Source: Tillus elongatus
Lineage: Eukaryota > Arthropoda > Insecta > Coleoptera > Cleridae
Assembly: GCA_964006375.1 (NCBI GenBank)
Contig: OZ023270.1
Location: 77,992,891-78,056,890 of the forward strand
Reading direction: 5' to 3'
DNA length: 64,000 nt
Shown: in pieces, positions 27,533 to 35,931 of the stretch
Layout: each line of letters opens with the position of its first letter
Position numbering within the stretch: position 1 is the first letter of the stretch
Notes under the pieces: generated by a model
Seen by the model: only the letters and a program-made list of their open reading frames with translations
Databases searched by the model: none
What the model was told of the DNA's origin: nothing
Made by a program: the position numbers and the translations under genes

Positions 27533-28218
27533 TAGTGCTGCTGAACTCTATGGTTTTTCTACATGGCCGTGGACATTGTGTTTTGGAGATGGCTGCTCTA
27601 TGCACCCTGACCGTTTTCAAGTTCACATAATGGCCGCCCTTCATCATGGCTGTTAAAAATCGCCGATCTTTTACATTGATTTTTGTTCTTGAAGACAATT
27701 TTATGGCATTATGCAGATGTAGTGTTGCATGGCCCCTGGTACAATGGATAAAGTTGTGACCTGTTAAAACCTTCATGTATAGTTTCGAGTTCAATTTTTT
27801 GAGAATTGTTCAAGTGCGTATGGCTCATTTCTTTTTTCACTTGTTTTTTCACAGTTTTCTTTGCCCTGATGGTTCTCATTGGGTTTCTTGCTTGACTTTG
27901 TCTGCCTGCTGTGTTGTTTAACCTGTCAGTTTCACTCATTGGCTTTGCTTTTTTGCCTCAACAATAGACTTGTTTATTTTAGTGTTCAAAAAATATCAGT
28001 TATTATACTTTGACAGTTTCGTGTCTTTCAGTACTTTTTAGTTGCTTGATGCTTTTAGCTTTGTTAACGTAGTTTGCATGTTTAACTTAACATTTTAACT
28101 GTTGTTACTGTATGTGTAGTTTTTTGGATTTTTTAGATTTTGACTCGGGTGTAAGAAAAAGATCGGAAATAAATTTTGGTGTCTGGACGAGAAGCTGTTT
28201 CATTCAACGTTTAATTAT
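27165..28218 (+). mobile_element. Penelope-like element 3' end, right arm of palindrome
   Basis: Reverse-complement partner of 25843-27158: the GIY-YIG frame, then 3' sequence through TTTTGACTCG, where it jumps to GGTGTAAGAAAAAGATC. The hairpin, the hammerhead core and adjoining sequence (about 195 bp) are deleted here. It ends at about 28218 (CATTCAACGTTTAATTAT). Confidence 0.85.
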
Positions 28219-28450
28219 GGTAAACCCAGACGGTGTGACGTTCAATATGATGAAATATTGCATTGGATCTCCTCACAGCCAATGTGGATTTTCTTTATAC
28301 CAGTAGCGACAATTTTTTATTCTTCTACCATAATCGTCTTCCACGAGCTCCCGACTCTATGTAGATGCATTTTATGAATGGCAAATATCAAATGTTGTGG
28401 CTGCCAGTCGACTGAAAGTATGTGGATTTCTTCAAAGTCGATGACTACAT
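28219..28450 (-). pseudogene. Mariner-like transposase, upstream part (right of the palindrome)
   Basis: Minus strand: GRRIKNCRYWYKENPHWL is clear, the block just before the central region in DUF4817-type mariner transposases (N..N.RYWS..NPHWM). With the fragment at 25500-25842 in the same orientation and order, this suggests one mariner gene split by the PLE palindrome. Decayed. Confidence 0.65.
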
Positions 28451-29870
28451 ACAATTTCGTGTCATTACTCAGTGCATTAGAGGTTTTTTATGTGCGTTCC
28501 ATAAAATAAGCTTTTCCACACTAAAGCGTTTCGAAAAATAAATAATTATTTTTTTCGACCCACCCTAATGCACACTTCTACCGTGTGAAATATAAGTCTG
28601 GCGGATCAAATATTGATAAAAACTAATCAATAATAAAAATAACTACAGTAGTTTAAAATTCAGTTGTTTCTTTTCTTATTTGTGAATATAACGCCTTTGA
28701 CAATCTTAAAGTTGAAACATTGATGTCACACGATGAAATTGCAGATACTATGTGCATTGTTCACAACAAGAAGTTGGGGAAGGTGACCATTTCCGCTGAT
28801 AAAATAGATTCCTAAATTTTCCTCTTAGGTTACAACATACGTTTATCTAGTCTTAGTTAGTAATTCATAGATGGCGACTGAATATGAATGCATTATGAAA
28901 TTTCTTTCTTACACACTTACCCCTGAAACACACTTAATCCGTTATACCTCAACAAAACAGATATATGTTATACATTTTATTACTGCCGTTTCGGATTCTG
29001 TATATTAACCATTTGTATGAAATGTAATAGCGTCTACTCGCAAGCAAAACATGATTACAACTCCAAAGAAACTTCATAATTAAGTACTCTTAATTGAGGA
29101 CTCAACTTTATTCACATATTTCATCTTCAGCCTACATTAAACCGCTCTCTTAATTCACAAATCGCATCAGAGAGCTTACAGAAAGTGAACGGACGTTGTG
29201 TCGTCTAGGAAACGCTCTGCCAGAGGCAGCACGTCATGACCATTGTGGAGAGATTTCCTCTAATTACCGGATCAACAAAAGCGAATCTGCGGCGGCCTCC
29301 TTTGATTTCCTCGCACTGCGGACACGGGATCGTATCGTCTGTGGCTGCGGCATATCCTTACACCTTTATTATTCACATGGAAGCGGAGGGCTCCGGTCCT
29401 ATTGAACCCTTTCAACACCCCCGTGAGAGTCTACAAACGTGGTTTATCGCGGTGACTTAGAACGGGTAAAATGAAATACGGTTGGTGGTAAAATGGAGGA
29501 TTGATGTAGTATGAGAGAGCTGTAAAGGTATAGGAAAATGATTCATTATGACGGATGCACTGATTAGGCCAATCGCAGGTATTAAAAGCCACCGCAGCTT
29601 TGATGTAAACACATACAAACGTATGGAAAAGGTACTGTGAGTGTAGCTTTCAAGTGTTGAAGAGTAATGGACAAAAGGGAAAATGTAGCTGACAAACGTT
29701 TGCTACGTAAGAAACGTGGAGTTGATTTGAGAGGTCATTGGCTTCCTCTAGTAAAAAATGATACTTAATTTGATGCTCTTGTAAGAGTTGCAAATTCTAA
29801 TTAGAGCTATTAAGTCTGAATTAGTATGTGCATTAATCTGTTATCTACTTATATACGAGGAGGTGTTAAC
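28451..29870. other. No supported gene; GC-richer block at 29150-29460
   Basis: Mostly AT-rich. At 29150-29460 the base composition rises clearly, with frames of about 70 codons on the plus strand (for example 29236-29460). No domain, splice pattern or homolog is recognised. It could be an exon fragment or an unknown repeat. Confidence 0.4.
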
Positions 29871-30272
29871 AAAGTCTGGAAGTAGCAAGTGCGTTATGGT
29901 AGTGAATTTTCATAAAAATATTTTTAATAACCAAAATATCTTTTTTAATAAAAGCAGGCATCAAATTTGGTTACCAGTATCACGATGTACCACATTTCAT
30001 CGAAGTAACTTTATTTGAATATGTATAAAAATTCTCCGAAAATAAACTGAAATGTTCCCGAAAAAACTGGTCCGATTTTCTGGCTAACGAACCTCTTCAA
30101 GCAATTTAATTCCAAAGAGTATGGACGCAGCAAGTGCGTTATGTAAGTGAGTTTTCATAAAAATGTTTTTAATAGCAAATACGTCTCTCTAATGCAAGCA
30201 GACATGAATTTGGTTACCAGTATAACCGATATAGTAGAAACAATGTACCATATTTTATGAAAATAACTTATT
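29871..30272 (+). repeat. CAGCAAGTGCG-box repeats and left half of split composite repeat
   Basis: Box copies at 29878 (GGAAGTAGCAAGTGCG) and 30123, the second followed by AATAGCAAATACGTCTCTC as in copy d (19140). Sequence is interrupted at 30272 by a PLE and resumes at 31427. Confidence 0.75.
30262..30272 (+). repeat. 11-bp target site duplication, left copy
   Basis: AATAACTTATT, identical to 31427-31437. The matching uninterrupted site in copy d near 19310 has one copy (AATAACTTAT), confirming duplication on insertion. Confidence 0.85.
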
Positions 30273-31426
30273 CATTGATTGTTGTTGCCCTTACTTGGTG
30301 AAACTTGTCCATACTACATACAGCCTTGGACACTACTTCCCTGGCTTCACTGTTGGTTTTCGTTGGTCAAGGACGTAGCCAGCGTGTAAGCTAACAGGAG
30401 CAAGTGACCCTTACTAATTCTGGATGTTCTATGATGTTCTTCAACGTTTCTGTGACTATAGTTTTGCTGCTTGACAGCATTCTCAGACATATTAAAATTG
30501 AATTAGTAAAAAATCATAACAACTACAAATAAAGATCAGTTGCTATGTTATGATATAATGTTTTGATCAAAAAATTTATCAAAATGAAAATATAAAAATA
30601 AAAAATGAAACCCAGATGACAAATGAGGCTTTGAAAATGTCTACGTGATGTATGTCAATATTTAACATAAAAATAGAACTAGCCTATAATAACTATGATA
30701 ACAGTTACAACAATAAAATAACTAAACAATAACAGTATAAAAGCAGTCTCCATACAACGAAAATATCGACATACATCAACTCATTATCTTATTACAACTT
30801 TTTTGAAAGAATAGTTAAATTTATTTACTTTGACTTATTTAATTAGAAAGAAGAATATCCAAGAAAGGGGAATTCATTAAATCAGTTTGCTCGTTTAAAA
30901 CAAGGTAGCTATTGTCGTGTGTTTGCTTTTTGACTTCCAAAGCTTCAAAAAAGTCTAGTTTACGCTTGTCATTATAAAAATGTAGTGGTTGTATGCGGTT
31001 ATTTACTGTAGGTCTATGTTCTGAACCAATAATATGTTTTGAAAATGTAGATTTGTCAACATGGTTATTTCTAAATGCAGAAATGTGTTCTTTGTATCGG
31101 GTGTTAAAATTTCTAGAAGTTTGACTCGTGTAGATTGCGTTACAATGTGTACAAGCTAATTTATAAACTCCAGCTTTTGTCAGGAAACGTCATATCATAA
31201 CATAGCAACAGATATTTATTTGTAGTTGTCATGATTTCGTACTAATTCAATTTTAATCTGCATGAGAATGCTGTCAAGCAGCGAAACTATAGTCACAGAA
31301 ACGTTTAAGAACATCCAGAATTCGTAAGGGCCACTTGCTCCAATTAGATTACGCGCTGGCTACGTCCTTCACCAACGAAAACCAACAGTGAAGCCAGAGA
31401 AGTAGTCTCCAGGTCTGTATGTTGTA
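30273..31426 (-). mobile_element. Penelope-like element 2, truncated, with inverted terminal arms
   Basis: Unit of about 1154 bp flanked by the 11-bp AATAACTTATT duplication. A left arm (about 30312-30556) and a right arm (about 31191-31426) are inverted repeats of each other, about 240 bp each. Between them lies a minus-strand GIY-YIG frame. Both arms carry a damaged hammerhead-like motif with a perfect helix II (GCTG/CAGC). The RT is missing. PLEs are known for pseudo-LTRs and inverted partial copies. Confidence 0.85.
30839..31183 (-). pseudogene. PLE-2 GIY-YIG endonuclease fragment
   Basis: An uninterrupted frame of 114 codons with no ATG, ending in TAA at 30839. It reads GVYKLACTHCNAIYTSQTSR, with GIY (as GVY), the CxxC pair, and YIG changed to YTS. 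RYKEHISAFRNN follows, then a C-terminus rich in charged residues (YNDKRKLDFFEALE). This matches the endonuclease of Penelope-like elements. The continuous frame suggests a younger copy than PLE-1, but loss of YIG makes activity doubtful. The N-terminal RT is absent; the frame opens at the inner edge of the right arm. Confidence 0.85.
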
Positions 31427-31437
31427 AATAACTTATT
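31427..31437 (+). repeat. 11-bp target site duplication, right copy
   Basis: AATAACTTATT immediately after the right arm of PLE-2. Confidence 0.85.
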
Positions 31438-32240
31438 GTTTGAAACTGCACAAAAATTTTCCTAAAATAAAGGTAAATTGTTTCCGAGAAAACTAGTTTC
31501 CTAGCCGACAAACATTAGGTTAATAGCAAATTGAGTTAGTGAAATATGAAGCATTTAATGAAAATTTGCTACTTCGCACTTTCTTCGTCTCGATTTTTTC
31601 TAGCAAACATGCATCATATTACGATCAAAAATTCAAAAATGCAATAATAGAAGGGTGATCGAAAAAATTTGTAGGGATCACCAACGACTAATGGGCTACC
31701 CTGTGATTATCAAAATAATTTTATAAGATGCTGTTCAAGACATCCTATAATTAAAATATACAATTTTTTCTCGTATCTTGTATAATAACAATTATATCGA
31801 GCTTTACCATAGAAATGCGTCACCCTGTATATATGTAAACAGATAAAAACTGAATGTAAACCCGGATATGGATTCTAGGAGGCCTAGTTTGCGCTCATTT
31901 AAAGAAATCTTTTTAAAATGAAAAAGTCGGGGTCTCCTGATTAACGAATCTTTTCTATTTAAACTAGCTTAAAATTATAGACCGTTAAACTATAATCTTA
32001 TCTAAAACTACCGCCAAAGCATCAGTGAAAGGGTCTATTTGAAATTGGTTTTTTGTATATATTTTACTAAAATAAACGATAATGACGGTTGATACTGAAA
32101 CTCTAGGGTTTGCAGAACACTCTTCTTGTGAGATTTTCTTTACATGGCCCGTCTTTCTTTCAGGTTATTTGCCTACATGTTGCTAATTTTGACGTTTCAA
32201 ATCGCGACTTTGGCGTTTTGAGGAAAACCCCCTTTTTTTT
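31438..32240 (+). repeat. Composite dispersed repeat, copy f (right half of split repeat)
   Basis: Continues the element begun at 30123: AAACTAGTTTCCTAGCC, CACCCTGTATATATG without a long AT tract, a GGCCTAGTTTGCGCTCAT block, a decayed hairpin, AGACCGTTAAAC and TTTCAAATCGCGACTTTG. Collinear with 19380-20240. Confidence 0.8.
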
Positions 32241-32384
32241 GTTTAAATGCCTATAACTTACTTGTCTTTGAACTTACAGACCTAACTTGCGGTGCATAAT
32301 TCAGCCTTTATAATACAAATTTGGCTGCCCTTACTTTGATACTTTCGGAGATAAAGGGAAGGAGCTCAGAAAATTTGATCAAAA

Positions 32385-32548
<164 letters not shown>

Positions 32549-32613
32549 ACATTTGTCTATGAGAATTAAGTTTATAGACTCTGTTACTTCTATGGTCAGA
32601 TGTCGGTTATAAG

Positions 32614-32990
32614 TGTGTAGGTAAGAGCAAACACTCTGGAATTGTATTTCTAGAAGGGACCAGAAATGACAGATGTAGAAAAGTGTAGAAGATCTAGAAG
32701 CTCTATGGAGAGTATAAATAGACGAACGGTACACAGAGTAAGTTAGTTCAGTATTGAGTGTGGTGTAGAATAAGTGATCATAGAGTATTAAGCGAGTCGG
32801 CAGTAAGTGTTGGTGTATAAGAAGCGATCATAGAAGGCGAATAGTGGAATATTGTTCTATGGACATTTAGTATTAGAGATAAATATTTTAGTTGATACTG
32901 CTGTTGAAAAATAGTTGGTTATAATAAATTAGTAGTTTGAAAATCTGCGTTTTGTTAGTCAATAAATGAAGAACCCCGTAGAACGTAACA
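32614..32990 (+). repeat. 5' LTR
   Basis: About 377 bp, TGTG...AACA. It contains a TATA-like TATAAATA at 32713-32720 and AATAAA at 32933-32938, fitting promoter and polyadenylation signals. By eye roughly 88-90 percent identical to the 3' LTR, so an old insertion. Confidence 0.88.
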
Positions 32991-33008
32991 ACTGGTGGCA
33001 GCAGGGGA
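32991..33008 (+). promoter_or_regulatory. Putative primer binding site
   Basis: ACTGGTGGCAGCAGGGG directly follows the 5' LTR, where a tRNA primer would bind. I do not assign the tRNA. Confidence 0.55.
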
Positions 33009-33162
33009 TTTTCAAGCTGCTAGCAGAAATATTTTCCAGAATATTCGTTGAACAACGTGAAAATTTCTAGAATCTCGGGAAGAGTAAGCAGTGTCAGCAG
33101 TAATTCATAACTGCGTGTGTTTTTGAAACAGAATAAACTGTGTACCAGCTTTAAGTACGTCT

Positions 33163-33550
33163 ATGCCTAAGACACGTATCGCAACAGCCAATATGGACAC
33201 CCAGCTATTGGTAATAATTAAAAATTGACGAAGAAGCTAAGTTAGCACGAGAAGATGCCAAAAGAAGAGACGAAGAATCCAAAGAAGAAACGAGAAAAGG
33301 AGATGCAGAGGCTAGAAAAAGCGATGAAGAAGCTAAAGAAGAACTGAGAAAAAGAGATGAAGAAGCGAAAGAAGAAATGAGAAAAAGAGATGAAGAAATG
33401 AAAGAAGAAGCCAGAAAAAGAGATAAAGAAATGAGAAAAGGATACGAATAAGCGAGAGAAGAAATGAGAAAAAGAGATGAAGAGGCCAAAGAAGAAATGA
33501 GAAAAAGAGATGAAGAGGTCAGAAAATAAGACGAAGAAGTCAAAGAAGAA
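33163..33550 (+). pseudogene. Gag-like coiled-coil region, broken
   Basis: ATG at 33163 opens a short frame (MDTQLLVIIKN within it) that stops near 33228. The frame shifted by one continues from 33227 as a long heptad-like stretch of repeating DEEAKEEMRKRDE units, a coiled coil rich in Glu, Lys and Arg. This resembles the N-terminal coiled coil of some gypsy Gag proteins. TAA stops lie at 33449 and 33527. No CCHC zinc knuckle, capsid core or protease follows; the sequence joins directly to integrase-related sequence, showing a large internal deletion. The repeated GARAAAGAAGAA-type units favour slippage. Confidence 0.65.
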
Positions 33551-33963
33551 ATAATAATGTCGCCTGCCAGTAACCTGGTAGTGCGAAAAATCACCATAGA
33601 GGAAAATAGCAACGTCTGCCGTGAAAGTACCATTCCAGTGAAAAGAGCTGTGAGGGGAAGAGGCGACCCAATTACTCAGTCAGAAGCAAGTGGAGAAGAA
33701 AGTATGAGAGAAGTGCAAGATGAAGAGGCCAAAGAAGAAATGAGAAAAAGAGATGAAGAGGTCAGAAAATAAGACGAAGAAGTCAAAGAAGAAATAATAA
33801 TGTCGCCTGCCAGTAACCTGGTAGTGCGAAAAATCACCATAGAGGAAAATAGCAACGTCTGCCGTGAAAGTACCATTCCAGTGAAAAGAGCTGTGAGGGG
33901 AAGAGGCGACCCAATTACTCAGCCAGAAGCAAGTGGAGAAGAAAGTATGAGAGAAGTGCAAGA
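33478..33963 (+). repeat. 243-bp tandem duplication inside the LTR element
   Basis: TGAAGAGGCC starts copies at 33478 and 33721. The copies, including ATGTCGCCTGCCAGTAAC at 33557 and 33800, are nearly identical. Period 243 = 81 codons, so the frame is kept. Confidence 0.93.
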
Positions 33964-34573
33964 CGAAGGGTGCGAAGACCACGTAAATGTGAAGCCAACC
34001 CAGAAAGAGGTCAGTAAACACATTTGTTGGAACAGAGCCGATGCCGACAGGATGAATAGGGCCCGCCGAGATATTTGTGCAAGTAGAATCACCAGAACAA
34101 CAGCAACTACACGGAAGCACCAGTACCACCTAAGAACTTCGCTCGAAGAAAGCTCCGATATATTGACGAGGAGGAAAACCATCCACTCTGCTGTCAGAAT
34201 GCATATACAAATAGAAAGCGACCGCATGAAGACCCGTTATGACGTGCGAGCTAATTCAGTTGGTTTTACAGATGGAGATCGTGTGTGGTTTCACAATCCA
34301 GTACGACCCAAGGGATGGTCACCGAAACTACAGAAATTATGGGAAGGTCCTTACAAGGTGGTCAAAATGATCAATGACGTTGTCTGTCTGTCGCATTCAG
34401 AGGAGCCCGAAGAGAAATATGAAGGTGGTCCATATGCACAGACTTACGCCATACCAAGAAATGTCATAATTCGACCGGGACGATCGAATATAAGAGGGAA
34501 TCAGTGTCACAGCGAACACTCTGGAATGATATTTCTAGAAGGGACCAGAAGTGACAGGTGTAGAATGGTGTAG
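33800..34573 (+). pseudogene. Gypsy integrase C-terminal domain fragment
   Basis: 257-codon open frame. The first ~110 residues come from the duplicated segment and sequence I do not recognise. From about residue 135 it is the end of a Ty3/gypsy integrase: ESDRMKTRYDVRANS, DGDRVWFHNPVRPKG, SPKLQKLWEGPYKVVKMIND, the chromatin- or DNA-binding C-terminal (GPY/F-like) domain, here with the WEGPYKVV signature. The catalytic DDE core is absent. The frame runs 69 nt into the 3' LTR. The start ATG lies inside the tandem duplication and is probably not a native start. A purine-rich tract AAGAGGGAA (34492-34500) precedes the 3' LTR, like a polypurine tract. Confidence 0.85.
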
Positions 34574-34878
34574 AAGGTTTAGAATCTCTATGGACAGTAT
34601 AAATAGACGAGCGGTGCGCAGAGTAAGTAAGTTCAGTGTTGAATTATTGTGGTGCAGAGTAAGTGATGATAGAGTATTAAGCGAGTCGGCAGTAAGTGTT
34701 GGTGCATAAGAAGCCATCATAGAAGGCGATAGTGGAATATAGTGTTATGGACATTTAATAATAGAGATAAATATTTTAGTTGATACTGGTGTTGGAAAAT
34801 AGTTGCTTATAATAAATTAGTAATTTGAAAAGCTGTGTTTTGTTAGTCAACAAATCCAGAACCCCGTACAACGTAACA
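34505..34878 (+). repeat. 3' LTR
   Basis: About 374 bp, TGTCAC...GTAACA, with the same TATA-like motif near 34598. Differs from the 5' LTR by scattered substitutions and small indels. Confidence 0.88.
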
Positions 34879-35931
34879 ATACGTTTTATTAATAACCAAC
34901 CGCCAAAAAATATTGTATGGCAAAAATAGATAGTGACTGTCCAAAAAATCCGAAGTTTCACAAAAAATCCTGAAACAAAAAAATTTATTCTCATCAAGGC
35001 CGGCATTGCATTATCGTCGCAATCATGGTTTGCTGTCTCCAGCGGCTATTTTTATTTGATTGTCGTTCCCCACTTTCTTTATTATATTTTATGAATCTAT
35101 TTAATTTACTATTTACTTGGACCTCGCATTTTAAAATATTTTATTGTGACGATAACGCTTCATTATAACATACATATAAAAAAAAATGTTTACAATTTTT
35201 TTTTCATAATTGGCACAATTATTTAAAATAATAAGATAACCGTATTTTAAAGAACACATCGTGTAATTTAGTTATCTTTAATTATTGTACTAAAAAAACC
35301 TCAATCCATACACCCATGTCTTAATATCTCAGATCTCGGGACCATCGTACATTCCTATAACAACATTTTGACTCACCACACAAGCATGTAGAAAAAATAT
35401 GTAATACCAGATACATCGGTAGAAAAATCAACAGTGAAAAATCACATTGTTTTGCTGTTAAAGTAATTGTCTTCTAGTGTATCTAATGACGGCGTAGGTA
35501 TAACCAGCTATTTTATCTATTCTTAAGCGCTTGTTGTTGTGTATAAACCATCTGCGGGACGTTGTATACCGTGGCAGTATACGTGCTTCTACATATATGG
35601 TGTTCGAATAGAACAATAAGACTTTTTGCAAATAAATCTTCACAGATATGATCTGTGCTATTTCTCGTTTGTTTAAGATGGAGTTAAATGCTTCATGTTG
35701 CCACTATTGTATGGATATAATATACGAAGGTCGCTTAGAAAGTGACGTAAGAATAATGACTATGTGTTTGGATTTTAAGTTTTTGTAATGTTTATGGTAA
35801 ATTTTATACAAAAACAACACCAAATAAGTTTTAAATATTATCTGCTTGATTTACGTCAGCTTTTACCACTCTCCATTTTTACTTTTTTACTTAGAAAAAA
35901 AATGACAAATAAATATCATGCGGTTTAGGAT
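34879..35931. other. No gene seen
   Basis: AT-rich; only short frames without motifs. Confidence 0.5.

Larger units (their letters stand above)
32614..34878 (+). mobile_element. Internally deleted Ty3/gypsy-type LTR retrotransposon
   Basis: Two direct LTRs (32614-32990 and 34505-34878) flank about 1.5 kb holding a Gag-like coiled coil and the end of an integrase; protease, RT, RNase H and the integrase core are missing. Both LTRs start TG and end CA. Flanking pentamers ATAAG and ATACG may be a diverged 5-bp target duplication. Non-autonomous as it stands. Confidence 0.88.

Noticed and set aside
29236..29460. Host exon candidate
   Set aside because: No recognised domain or splice structure; kept only as a composition note.
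33205..33633. Ser/Leu-rich 142-codon minus-strand frame resembling a membrane protein
   Set aside because: It is antisense to the Glu/Lys-rich Gag-like coiled coil; the purine-rich sense strand leaves the antisense open.
32614..34878. Endogenous retrovirus with envelope
   Set aside because: No envelope-like frame and no room for one; only Gag-like and integrase-tail sequence lies between the LTRs.
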